Shown here: positions 1-10,524 of the stretch, in pieces
Position numbering within the stretch: position 1 is the stretch's first letter
Layout of the letters: each line of letters starts with the position of its first letter
Source: Polytrichum commune
Taxonomy: Eukaryota > Streptophyta > Polytrichopsida > Polytrichales > Polytrichaceae
Direction: 5' to 3'
Assembly: GCA_950295325.1 (NCBI GenBank)
Contig: OX485808.1
Coordinates: 37,656,527-37,719,179 of the forward strand
DNA length: 62,653 nucleotides
Notes under the pieces: generated by a model
Seen by the model: only the letters and a program-made list of their open reading frames with translations
Database searches by the model: none
Told to the model about the DNA's origin: nothing
Program-made: the position numbers and the translations under genes

Positions 1-2
1 CA

Positions 3-1022
3 TTGTTGATGAAGTCGTACATGGATTTGGAGAACATTCCCATCATCCCCCATATGATCGAGGAGGTTCCAGACTTCAAGGCATTTATAGAACCGTATAT
101 TTGAAGCGGAGCTCACCGATTGATCGGACATACGAAGGCACAACAATTTCGGTTCTACGTGCGTGACGATGGTGTCCCCGCCATGCAATACAAGTTGTTG
201 TGCACTTCACAAGACTGGAGCCCGCCGGAGGGTCTCCTTGTATGGCGTGTTGATGGGGAGGGAAGGACGATGTTGCCTGACGGAGAGCCTAAGCCTTGCA
301 AACCAATACCCATGAAGAATTTGGAGGACATTTGTAAAGGCATATCAGGCTTCATACAATATTGGGAGAGTTTGAGGGTAGCGGATGTTGGTGGATCGTG
401 TTGGCTTCGTTACGGAAGTTGGATACAATATTGGACACGTGTTTGTGGCGTTTTGGCAAACCTTCATCAAGATACACCCCTTACTTTAAGGCATGGGTTT
501 TGGCCACAAACACGTGTCAACGTACAAGTTTCGGAGGCTAGTCTTTTGGGAAATGGAGAGGTTCGAGAGGAGTTTGATGTGGACGACCATTACGTGGGAC
601 CTGCTAGTAGTCGTCCGCCACCATCTTTCCGCATTGCAGTGGATTGTCATGAAGGTTATATGCTCATTTTGCGTCCTGGAGATGAGACATATGCAAAGCC
701 AGTGTGGGTGGCAAGAGCTTTGTCCAAACCAAATTTTGTAACTTCCAGCCCTCATTTTCGACAAATACAAGTAGAGTACTACCGACCGACAGCACGGAAT
801 GAAGATGTTGTTCGGCATTATACAGGCTGGGATACAAACCCTAACTTTCGGTGGAAGGTGGATTCTGAGCACGGTCCATCTTGGGTAGATACAGATTCCA
901 TATTCATAGCATGGAAACCACGGAAAAATCATAGTGGATCAGTGTCCATCCCTCAAAAGTACATAACTTTTGCAAAAGACAACCTTGCTCGGATCGCAGA
1001 AGAAGCAACCCACGTTGAATGA
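3..1022 (+). pseudogene. C-terminal part of a transposon-type ORF with an in-frame stop
   Basis: The frame is open from the left window edge to a TAA-free region, broken by one TGA at 102-104, and then continues for 300 codons to the TGA at 1020-1022. The segment before the stop (DFKAFIEPYI) and the one after it (RLIGHTKAQQFRFYVRDD) read as one protein, so the TGA is a lesion, not a natural end. The first ATG after it is at 183, and no start is convincing. Visible features are aromatic-rich, with motifs such as YWTRV, FWPQTR, RPGDETY and GWDTNPNFRWKVD; there are no membrane segments or signal peptide. I recall similar C-terminal regions in repeat-encoded proteins of non-flowering plants but cannot assign a family. 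It probably belongs to a DNA transposon entering from the left. It is decayed and probably not expressed as protein. Confidence 0.5.
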
Positions 1023-2213
1023 GAAGTTGGTAGGATTGTGTTAGCATGATTATAGTGTAAACAGTAATTCGACGAATATATATTACTCATATGTGTGCTC
1101 CTCAAACTTGGGACAAAGTTTGGGTAGAACTTGCGAATGCTATATTGTTTGGGGTTGGATGAATGTCCATTTACTATATTTCAATACAGTTGTGAAGTTC
1201 ATTTTTTTATTAAGTTTGGGACTAAATTTTCCATTGAAGAAAAATGCATTTATTGCATGTACTTTGTATGTTGCAATGTCTATATTTTATTGACCATGCT
1301 AATAATAGAAATCATTTTATATGTTTCTTGGGTGAAACTAGTTTGGAGTGCTCTACCCAAAGTGTTTTTGTTGATGAAGTTGGTGTTGAGTGCTCTACCA
1401 TATGTGCTTATGTCCACACCCCATAGATTTGGGATATTAGAACATATAATATATTTGAGATTGTTCGCAATATAGTTTCGGAACACGGAATGTTGTTTGA
1501 TCCATATATTAATTTGAGACTAGAGAAAGTCTCAATTTAACGAATATAGTGTTAACACAGTTTTCCCCCACATCGTCGAGTTAGTTCTACCCGGTGTTGC
1601 AAGGAGAGACGATGAACATCAATTGATTCAATGTTTGTAATTTCATAGCACCATGATACATTTTTGCTATTGTATGAAGTAGTAGCCAATAAAGTTTTTT
1701 ACTCACTAATTTCAATTATCTTCATGATAAAAAAACAATCAACATATTTTTTGTGGCCTCCTCTTGGGAGGGACATTAGATTGTGGAGAATAGTTAGAAT
1801 GACAAGCCTCTTCCTCCAATAGGCGATCCTCAGCTAGTCCCAATGAAACCATTGTGGGGCAGTGTAGAAATCAACCATCTCAAAAAGAAATGTAGAAAAT
1901 GAGATGATAAAGGCTTGCAAAGCATTGAGAAAAATTTGCATCATCAATGAAATCACCAAATATATTGAATATTAGAAAGATAGCATAATTTGGAATAAGA
2001 AGTATGTTGAAGGGATGGTTAATTATGTCGCATATTGTAAGCACATTCCCAAATAGGTCATTGGCCTTCTACTCAACACTCATGGAAAAATTGTAGGAAG
2101 GATTTTGGCTGCTCTCTAATTGAAAGAGAGATCACGCATGCAATTGTTTAAACAATCAAGTACTCATGGACACGACCAAGGTTACTCATGAAGATGAACG
2201 AGAACCTTAGTCT
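1023..2213. other. AT-rich spacer, no gene recognised
   Basis: No supported coding region. The short frames at 1093-1475 are low-complexity and overlap each other. A 14-base phrase ending AGTGCTCTACC occurs twice about 55 bases apart near 1345-1400. The DNA is probably the decayed 3' flank of the element ending at 1022 plus unclassified repeat sequence. Confidence 0.5.
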
Positions 2214-3445
2214 TGTAGAGGGTAGAACAATAGATTGCTCATAGTCAATAGAAATATAAAGGAAGAAGCATGAGAAAGAATAAGCTTAGAATAAGGCTAG
2301 CATGCTAGTCCGAAGAGAGATAACAGTTATCCCATATTGTTTGTGTGAACCAATGAAGAGAAAAAACGCAATAAAAGGCAAAGCAAGGAAAGCATGAGAT
2401 CATCTCACTCCAAGCATTGTTCATATGCCTTTGTATAGGTGTCTATGCTTATGTAATCTTATCTCTTATTGATTCTAATAGGGTATGGGCCCACTATGCA
2501 AGAGAAGTGCCTAGATATTTGATTGCATTTGAATTTGCGGAGTGGATCTTGAGGAGTTGGCGCTTCATAGCGATGGAGGTGTCAGAAGGTGCATTTTGTT
2601 GTTATAAGTATTTATTTGTTTTTGGCTTTTGCTTCAATGTATGTTTGATGCAAGAACATGTGATTGGAGTTGCTTGAGTATTTGAGAGGTTTATTTGAGA
2701 AGTTTGGAGGTATTTAGACTTCAACCATTTGATTTGAGTGTTTTGAATGTTCAAGGGTTTCTTCGAGAGCTTTGAAGATGTTTAGACTCCAATAGTACAT
2801 GACTTGAGAGACTTTAGTGTTGAGAGACTTATTTGAGAGATTTTGAGGTATTTAGCCTTTAAAGCATTTGACTTGAAGAGCTTTTTTGAGAGCTTCGAAG
2901 GTGTTTAGACTCCAATAGTACATGATTTGAGAGACTTGAGAGTTAAAAAACTTATTTGAGAGGTTTAAAGGTGTTTAGACTTTAAAGCATTTGATTTGAA
3001 TGTTTTGAGAGTTCAAACATTTCTTTGAGAGCTTTGAAGGTGTTTAGACTCCAATTGTACATGACTTGATAAACTTGAATTTTGAGAAGTATTTTTGAGA
3101 ATGTAAAGGCGCATTTGAATTAAAGAGATCTCATTTGAATGATTTGAGTGTCCTTAGACCTCTCTTGAGGTGTAGAAAATTTTATTTGAATTATTTGAGA
3201 ATGTAAGGCATTTGAGGTGAAGAAAATCTTATTTGAATGATTTGAATGTCTTTTGAGCTCTCTTGAGGTACACCATATCCTATTTAAGTGATTTGATAGT
3301 ATAAGGCATTTGAGGTGAAAAAAATCTTATTTGAATGATTTTAAGTGTTTAAAGAACTTTCAGAAGGTATAGAAGATCTAACTTGAAATATTTGAAGGTA
3401 TAAGGTATTTAAGGTGAAAGATATATTTTTTGAATGTTTTGAGCA
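2214..3445 (+). repeat. Copia 5' LTR
   Basis: It starts TGTAGAGGGTAG and is followed at 3462 by the gag ATG. The first 280 bases recur at 9804-10075 (after RNase H) and at 24566 (solo copy), which fixes the left boundary. The right boundary is inferred from a primer-binding-site-like ATATCCGAGC at 3447-3456, a poor match to the usual initiator-tRNA site. About 1.2 kb is long for a Copia LTR because of the internal tandem repeats. Confidence 0.7.
2687..3400 (+). repeat. Two tandem-repeat blocks inside the LTR
   Basis: Block one has about three units of 123-135 bases starting near 2687, 2822, 2945 and 3080. Each contains TTATTTGAGAG, GTGTTTAGACT and (in most) CCAATAGTACATGA. Block two (about 3110-3400) has shorter units built on ATTTGAATGATTTGA and CTCTCTTGAGGT. 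The whole block is a purine-biased series of TTTGAGAG-type words. The same words occur in the LTR copy at 25030-25220 and 26039-26125. Confidence 0.65.
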
Positions 3446-3461
3446 TATATCCGAGCGTACA

Positions 3462-4940
3462 ATGGCATCATTTAAGAGCAAGGCGACAAAAATCATTGAC
3501 AAGTTCAATGGAGGGAAGTTCAACCTTTGAAAGTTCAAAATCGAAATGTTGGTGGCATTCATGGAGCTTTGGGATATTGTGGACGAATCCGAAAAACCTG
3601 CACCTTCCAATGCGGATCCCAAAGCGTTGAAGGAATACCAAAGACGCGTTAAGAAGGCCATGTCCATTATCGGCCTCAACTTGGCGGACAACTAACTTGG
3701 GTGTATTAATAATTGCAAAAAATCCGCGGAGACGTGGAAGATCCTTCACAACATTCATGAGATGAAGAGTTTATCTAACATCCTTTTCATTCGTCGCAAT
3801 TTTTTCATGTGCAAGATGCAAGAGGGCGACGACTTGTTGGACCACGTCAACAAAATCAAGGTGTTTGCGGATCAACTCGATTATTAGAGGTACCCATGAA
3901 AAACAAAAACATTGTCATGATTTTGCTTGAGAGTTTGTTGGCGTTGTTCAAATATTTGATCACCGCCATAGAGATGACACGGGTAGATCACTTAGTGCAT
4001 TTTAAAAACGACGTGCGGCATAATATAGAGAGGATTAAAATCATTTGAAATAAAAATTATAAAGGAATTCCAAATAATGAAGGGGCCATTAAATGTAGAC
4101 AATCCCATTATAAGTAAGTTAGATGGACACAAAACGTGGGCCATTATTTTTTGTAAAATTAATATAGGGGTTGAAGATAAGGATCCTAGAAGGTATGTTT
4201 AGTATGGTATGTAAATGGGTTTAGGACTCACGGGGATGGATGATAATTGGTATTATTTTGCTATGGTCTCCTATGTATTTTCTTCATAACTCTGTTTGCA
4301 ATGGTATTATTGTTTGCACCCTTCTTTGTTTCCATGCTTTCCCTCAACACTCGTCAATTGCGTTAGGAAGTAGATTAGCTTTTATTACTTAAAAGGAATA
4401 TAGAGTACAAAAAATTGCAGTGACTTGGACAATATAAGTAATGAAAGGGTGCAAACAAATGGGCCATTTTTGAAATTTAAGTAATTATAGGGAGGCTTTA
4501 ATTCACCCCTTGAAGGTAAATAGCCCCAAAACAAAAAACTCCCAACCGCACGTGGTGCACAAAAATGCCTTAGAGTGATCTACCCGTGAGAGATGATGCC
4601 GATGAAGGAATTTATAACGGACTACGTGATGGCGCGTTTGATGTACAAGATGTCAAAGCACAAGAAAATGAGCCCCAAAGTAAGGATGCCACCATGGTGT
4701 TGTAACAAAACAAAGACGACAACTTATTTTCGCGCCAAGGGACAAGATCATGTTTCTATTGTGACAAACCGGATCACATTGTGTATTTTTGCTACAAAGC
4801 AAAGAATAAGGAATAAGAACAAGCAAAGAATACAAAGGACGATGACGACTACGGTTTTTTAATGCGTAATGAAATGCATTTCAAGAGCATTTGCAACACT
4901 AAAAGAATCCTTGTCCATTCCAGCCATGGTATCAATAACT
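3462..4940 (+). pseudogene. Copia gag with CCHC zinc knuckle, split by a transposon
   Basis: The ATG at 3462 opens MASFKSKATKIIDKFNGGKF, a Copia gag N-terminus. A TGA replaces the Trp expected 22 codons in, and further stops follow near 3691 and 3884. The ORF is interrupted at 3977 by a 611-base element and resumes at 4589. Removing the element and one copy of its 8-base duplication restores the reading AIEMMPMKEF. The knuckle CFYCDKPDHIVYFC (CX2CX4HX4C) lies near 4750-4795, in a different frame from the resumed segment, so at least one frameshift is also present. The protein would have packaged element RNA in cytoplasmic particles. It is dead now. Confidence 0.75.
3978..4588. mobile_element. 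hAT-type non-autonomous element, copy 1
   Basis: A 611-base element with perfect 15-base terminal inverted repeats (CACGGGTAGATCACT at the left, its complement at the right). It is flanked on both sides by AGAGATGA (3970-3977 and 4589-4596), a perfect 8-base target-site duplication as hAT transposases make. It sits in Copia gag, whose reading resumes cleanly across it. It has no transposase. The outer 300 bases are shared, inverted, with 8371-9203. Confidence 0.85.
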
Positions 4941-6681
4941 CATTGTCCTAAACAACTTATTAAATGACTACCACGCCTACCAAGTTCACATGTCATGACG
5001 TATCCAACATGATTGTCATATTTAAGTCATTTAAATGACTCAACGATGAACTTTATTGAAGACCTTACAACATACTCATTTTTTGTCTACCGTATATCAT
5101 CCACTCCATCCACTCATGTATAACGTGGGTAGAGGATCATGACCTGACTGTTTATTAGTCATTCTTTTGTTGTCATTTCACAACTATGTCTACACTATAA
5201 TTTTGTATTAGCATTCAATTCTGACGTGGCATTTATGCCTAATGAATGATGTGGAAAATAGGGAAATTTTATATTCACATCATTCTCAATAACAATGACT
5301 GGTTTGACAACCTCAACGACTTCTCGAGGTTTAATAAGTTGAGGTGGCATAGACCCCCTACATCCTATACTAGTTGTTTCCGTCTTATTTTCATGTTATT
5401 CTTGTATATGTGGCATCAAATTTTGTACACACTATGACAAGTCAATATTAACATACCACCTTATTGCATAATACTTTTATTTTGTGGTTAAAGCACTTGC
5501 TACTACGCTAATGACCTCCAAATGACACGAAACTTCCCCAGCATACTACTAGTAATAATGTGAACGTGCTATAAGAAAATCACATTTAGACTCCCTAATT
5601 AAGTGGGAAAATCATCAATTAGGTTTTATAATTATAGTAACTAGGGTAGGGTTTGGGTTTAGGGTTTGGTGTGTATGTCACACAATGTATGTTTAGAGTT
5701 TCATCCAAATCCGGATTGATTTGGGTGAGGTTTGAGCCTCTTTATCAAACAAACATCCGTTGCCCGGGAATAAACCTAGCTTAGTATACAATAGTTTTAT
5801 TACGCATTGTGGGCCCCTTTGCGCATGTTAATATGTTAATGACCTCCAAATGACACGAAACTTCTTGAGCATATTACTAAAAATAATGTGAACGTGCTAT
5901 AAGGAAATCACATTTAGACTCCCTAATTAAGTGGGAAAATCATCAATTAGATTTTAGAATTATAGTAACTAGGGTAGGTTTTGGATATAGGGGGTGGTGT
6001 GAATATCAACTTTGAATGTGTGAGACTATAGTGGTACAAAGGAAATTTAATTACATCTGGACATGAAAGATGTCTTGAGATAATGTATTGTGCAATTGCT
6101 CTTTCATTTATAAACGTCCTTCCAACAAATGTCAAGATATGTTCTTTTGTTTTCTAAAAGTATATTCATACTTCCCTTTCATAGTGTACCCTAATATCTA
6201 AATTTTTTTAGCATTTGAATATTTGTAGGTTTGAATGAGTCTTACATACATGATTATTGTGTAGAACAACAATTACCTTAACACGCCAACATTGTGCATA
6301 AAAATTACATTTACATAACAAATTGCAATCCCAAATGAAATTCAGATATAGTCATCAATAAGTGCTCGTACATTCTTATATGCCTTGCCATGTAAGTAAG
6401 GTTAGCATTAGGAATAGTGTTGTCGTAATAAAGTCATAGTTTGGACATACTTGACCCATAGTGTAGTCATTTATGGCTAGTGGAAATTGTAAGTCATTGT
6501 TGAGAATCACAAATGTAACAACAATCTCACGTGGCATACCATTTCCCTCACAAATGGAATTTAAACATGGGTGTCCTTTTAACATGGATTTCCTCCCATA
6601 TTACATTCAAATTAAGAAGACCCCCTATATGAAAATTAAATACAGATACTGCAGGATGTAATACAAAATATAATGTCAACT
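4941..6681. other. AT-rich non-coding DNA, likely the 3' side of the CACTA element
   Basis: No coding region is supported. The stretch lies downstream of the minus-strand CACTA transposase fragment and may be its 3' subterminal region. A CACTA string occurs at about 4896, but I cannot pair it with a second end. It holds the long direct repeat described separately. Confidence 0.4.
5509..6001 (+). repeat. Direct repeat, two units of about 165 bp
   Basis: Unit one (5509-5673) and unit two (5837-6001) are offset by 328 bases and nearly identical for about 140 bases (shared words GACCTCCAAATGACACGAAA and TTAGACTCCCTAATTAAGTG). Unit one ends in a telomere-like run (TAGGGTTTGGGTTTAGGG); in unit two this part has diverged. 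Subterminal direct repeats are common in CACTA elements, which fits the neighbouring transposase, but this is inference. Confidence 0.7.
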
Positions 6682-8370
6682 TTAAAACTTTGTGATTTCC
6701 AATAAATTATCTTTGTCTGATAATTCGATAACCCCTACTAGAGAGATAGTAATTGGAGGGGGAGGCACACGCTCTGGAACACTCATGCCCTGAACTTCTA
6801 AGCTAGTTGTAATGAAAACATTTGTTGTGTCTTGTTCTTCTCTTTTTGACCGTGCTTCCTTTCGCAACACTACCTTCCAACCCGGTTTTCTCAAATCATT
6901 GGAGAAAAATCCTTGTGTAGCTTGGTTTGGGAAAATAAACGGCTCCGACATCTTAGGTAGTTTGTGCCGAGAATTCACCACCATAAACCCGGCATCATCC
7001 CGCATGTAAGCTGGATTTCCACAATTGTCTTCTCTTTTCAATCATTCGCATCAAAAAAAAATTCTTGGAGTTCACAATGGACCATAATCCAACTTCAATA
7101 TATCTTGGAGCACTCCCACATAATTTAATGATACCTCATATTGAGAATCAACATTTGGCATTTCAAATATAGAAGCAATTCCAATATTGTATATTTGCAA
7201 AAATGCGGATTACGAATCTTCCACTCCAAAGTGGTTCCCAAATGCACGCATCCTCGTATACCGTGTTGTTTTTTGGGATGGCCTACTACATAACAAAATC
7301 CTATCCATGTCGTCAATGTTGTTGGAATCATGTGGATGATTGTGCACTGCTATTCTAACCCAAACATCAAATGGTGCGGTGTTGGGATTTGCCTCATGTG
7401 CATCACTCCATTGCTTGAACACAACATGGTTACATTAGTATATGACTCACATGGCAATCATTGAGGTGTCATTGTCTAATCATATTATAGTCATTGAGCA
7501 TCCAAGATTGAGCAACCATGATGGTGTAGTCATACTACAATCATGGTCCACTAACAAATAACTAAAGAGTGATTGTATTGCACCATACTCACCGATGCCA
7601 AGGTTCCAAAAATGATATGTTTGTTAAAACATATTGATGAGCAAATTCTCTCAAAGGAGGAGTCATGAGATAACTTGACCATGCCCCCTCAAGAACCTCC
7701 TCTACATCTCCGTATTCTTCATCGGCATCCCAAACGCGTCGATTGACAACTTCACACCTCTGCAAGTATTTTGTGATGAAACCAAGGCATTCATCCTTCA
7801 CACACCCCTTTGCCATTGAAGCCTCTGGTCTTGCCATATTGTGGACATAGTGCTTCAATGCTTTCATGTACCTTTCAACATGATACATCCATCTTGTAGA
7901 AATAGGTCCACACAAATCCAATTCATCCACAAGGTGATACACCAAGTGAGTCATAATATCAAAAAACAACAGAGGAAAATGCATCTCTAAGAGTGTTTTA
8001 CTCCGAGCAACGTCAACACGAAGACCCTAAAACTCAAGTGGATTCCACACTTTATTGCATATTCTCCGAAATACCTTGGAAATCCTCATCATTGCCATTC
8101 TTGGGCCCGGTTGTAACAAACCCCTTAACATTAATGGCAATATTTATTGCATAAGTATATGGTAATCATGTGACTTTAGTCCCCCAAAATTCTTCTTCCG
8201 TATGTTTTGAGATATTTTGGATATGTGGCCTGAAGGTGCCTCCAAATATTCAATAATGCTAGCAAATATGTCAAACTCCTCGCTAGTCAATACATATGGG
8301 GCTGCATGTTTTAACATGTTTCCGGGTTTTTTTGGATTACTAGTGAGCCAAAGGTGCTTCCTGATTCCCC
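6682..8370 (-). pseudogene. Decayed CACTA (En/Spm) TNP2-type transposase, C-terminal half
   Basis: Read from 8370 down. A DUF4218-like region comes first: GPRMAMMRISKVFRRICNKV near 8110-8050, then after a stop MHFPLLFFDIMTHLVYHLVD, STRWMYHVERYMKALK and DAEEYGDVEEVLEGA-like sequence to 7589. A linker frame follows at 7422-7210 (FDVWVRIAVHNHPHD). Last is a DUF4216-like region at 7041-6682 with EPFIFPNQATQGFF and RKPGWKVVLRKEARS. This order matches CACTA transposases. Stops and frameshifts separate the segments, and the catalytic TNP2 half is absent: the sequence ends abruptly at the hAT-type element at 8371. It once moved DNA in the nucleus and is not functional now. Confidence 0.75.
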
Positions 8371-9203
8371 CACGGGTAGATCACTCTAAGGCATTTTTGT
8401 GCACCACGTGCAGCTGGGGGTTTTATGTTTTGGAGTATTTACCTTCAAGGGTTGAATTAAAGTCTCCCTATAATTACTTAAATTTCAAAAATGGCCCATT
8501 TGTTTGCACCCTTCCATTACTTATAATGTCCAAGTCACTGCAATTTTTTGTACTCTATATTTCTTTTAAGTAATAAAAGCTAATCTACTTCCTAACGCAA
8601 TTGACGAGTGTTGAGGGAAAGCATGGAAACAAACAAGGGTGCAAACAGTAATACCATTGCAAACATAGTTATGAAGAAAACACATAGGAGACCATAGCAA
8701 AGTAATACCATTGCAAACACTGTTATGATGAAAACACATAGGAGATGCCAGCACAAATACCATAGCAGTCATTGTAATGCAAGTGACCAAAAACACAGAG
8801 CATAGTAAAGCGGGTTTAGAATTTACAATTTAGGGTGGAGTCCACAATGTTACAGCACGTACAAAATAACCCCAAGTACACCACAAATAGGGTAAGGGTG
8901 GAAACAGAGGAAATGTGTCCGTATGTCCAAAAACACAACATGCGGTTTACAAAATGTTGACCCATTTACATACCATACTAAACATACCTTCTAGGATCCT
9001 TATCTTTAGCCCCTATATTAATTTTACAAAAAAATAATGGCCCACGTTTTATGTCCATCTAACTTACTTATAATGGGATTGTCTACATTTAATGGCCCCT
9101 TCATTATTTGGAATTCCTTTATAATTTTTATTTCAAATGATTTTAATCCTCTCTATATTATGCCGCACGTCGTTTTTAAAATGCACTAAGTGATCTACCT
9201 GTA
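8371..9203. mobile_element. hAT-type non-autonomous element, copy 2 (inverted)
   Basis: Its left end is CACGGGTAGATCACT and its right end a one-or-two-mismatch complement (AGTGATCTACCTGTA). It is 833 bases long, in the opposite orientation to copy 1, and keeps about 220 more internal bases. An internal 57-base unit is duplicated in tandem (about 8650-8760). Unlike copy 1 its 8-base flanks (GATTCCCC and GAACCAAT) do not match: the left side is CACTA sequence and the right side is Copia pol, so it marks a rearrangement joint. Confidence 0.75.
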
Positions 9204-9834
9204 GAACCAATTCATGTCCAAGGCCGGTCCACCACATTGGATGGCTGTAAAACGCATCATGAGGTATTTGAAGGGCACTTTGGACTTCAAATTATGCCTC
9301 AAAATTAAGGATATTGTCTTGAGAGGTTTTTGCGATGCAGATTAGGCGGGAAATGCAAACGACCGGTGATCCACCACGGAGTACGTATTTTTTGTTGGCA
9401 TTGGAGTCATTTCGTGAAAATGCAAGAAACAACCAACCATTGCATTGTCTGCAACGGAGGCGGAGTACATAGCTACTAGCCATTGTATTAAGGATGCGGT
9501 TTGGCTTAGGCAACTTTTGGTGGATGTGGGATATGTGCAAGGAGGGCCGACATCCATCATGTGTGACAATCAAGGATGCATAGCACTTGCAAAGAATTCC
9601 ACATACCATTCTCGCACCAAACATATCGATGTAGAACATCACTTCATGAAACGGAAACTAGAAAACCAATTGATGTGTTTAGAGTATTGTCCAACAGAGG
9701 ATATGATAGCGGACGTGCTAACCAAACCACTTACAAAGGATAGGCATCAAACATTAACAAACGTAATGGGTTTAGAAGTCTTTGACTACTCGCAAAATGA
9801 GAGTGTAGAGGGTAAAGCATTAGATTGCTCGTAG
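9204..9834 (+). pseudogene. Copia reverse transcriptase end and RNase H
   Basis: One frame reads from the junction at 9204 to the TAG at 9832-9834. It contains WMAVKRIMRYLKGTLDF (end of reverse transcriptase) and the RNase H motifs SATEAEYIA, CDNQGCIALAKN, TKHIDVEHHF and DVLTKPL. Stops occur near 9340 and 9367 (within what should be CDADWAGN and DRRSTT) and near 9418. The downstream 129 codons from the ATG at 9445 are intact. The LTR begins at 9804, inside the last codons, as is common in Copia. This is the enzyme that removes template RNA during element replication; here it is a relic. Confidence 0.85.
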
Positions 9835-10075
9835 TCAATAGAAATATAAAGGAAGAGGAATGAGAAAGAATAAGGTAAAAATAAGGCTAGCATGCTAGTC
9901 CAAAGTGGATAAGAAATATCCCATATTGTTTGTATGAACCAACGAAGAGAAGAAAAGCAATAAAAGGCAAAGCAAGGAGATCATGAGATCAACTCACTCC
10001 AAGCATTGTTCATATGCCTTTGTATAGGTGTCTATGCTTGTGCAATCTTATCTCCTATTGATTCCAATGTCTTAT
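9804..10075 (+). repeat. Copia 3' LTR, truncated
   Basis: Begins TGTAGAGGGTA and matches the first about 270 bases of the LTR at 2214. It breaks off at about 10075, before the tandem-repeat part. Confidence 0.7.
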
Positions 10076-10146
10076 TATGGTCTAGGTAAAGAAAGACTAG
10101 ATATCTTATTTAATCCTAACATAGATATTCTATTCAATGACTTCGT

Positions 10147-10524
10147 TTGTGCCGCCCAAGTGACAAAGATTACATTCAAATATGGATAGGACAAATGTTG
10201 ACTTTACTAAAGGAGTTCATTAAAAAAAATTATAGTAGAATGGTAGATTCCTTTGTGTGGAAAAAAATAGGCAACAAGGCCATTGCTACAAAATTTTGGA
10301 CAAGGCAATGGACAAAAGAAACAACTCTTCCCGAGGTCATCCATTTCAAAGGAGTCTTGGTTTCTTACATGATGTCATCTCATGCAAAATTAGGCCTGCC
10401 TAGAACTCATTGGATCTCCGAAGCATATGTGAACATCGCGATGGCAAACATGATATTTGTATGCGTTGTTATAGATCCTGAGGAGAATTGTGAAGACTCC
10501 CATAGACTTCGGTTCCTATCATAA
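10147..10524 (+). CDS. Unrecognised 125-codon open frame
   Basis: An ATG-initiated frame (start MCRPSDKDYIQIW, end EENCEDSHRLRFLS) ending in TAA directly after the truncated LTR. The composition is protein-like (mixed hydrophobic and charged, many Trp and Met), without signal peptide or membrane span. I do not recognise a domain. Its place between repeats suggests a fragment of a transposon protein. It could equally be chance. Confidence 0.25.
   Translation: MCRPSDKDYIQIWIGQMLTLLKEFIKKNYSRMVDSFVWKKIGNKAIATKFWTRQWTKETTLPEVIHFKGVLVSYMMSSHAKLGLPRTHWISEAYVNIAMANMIFVCVVIDPEENCEDSHRLRFLS

Larger units (their letters stand above)
2214..10075 (+). mobile_element. Composite, wrecked Ty1/Copia retrotransposon
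   Basis: A Copia-type element can be traced by parts in the expected order on the plus strand: LTR (2214-3445), gag with CCHC knuckle (3462-about 4940), end of reverse transcriptase plus RNase H (9204-9834), and the start of a 3' LTR (9804-10075). Protease, integrase and most of reverse transcriptase are missing. Their place is taken by a minus-strand CACTA transposase fragment (6682-8370) and two inverted copies of a hAT-like element (3978-4588 and 8371-9203). Both LTRs start with TGTAGAGGGTA. Stops in gag and RNase H show it is old and cannot move. Confidence 0.75.

Noticed and set aside
5641-5673. Telomere-like TTTAGGG/TTTGGG run as an interstitial telomere
   Set aside because: Only one exact TTTAGGG with degenerate neighbours; too short to call a telomeric tract. 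Mentioned only as part of the direct repeat.
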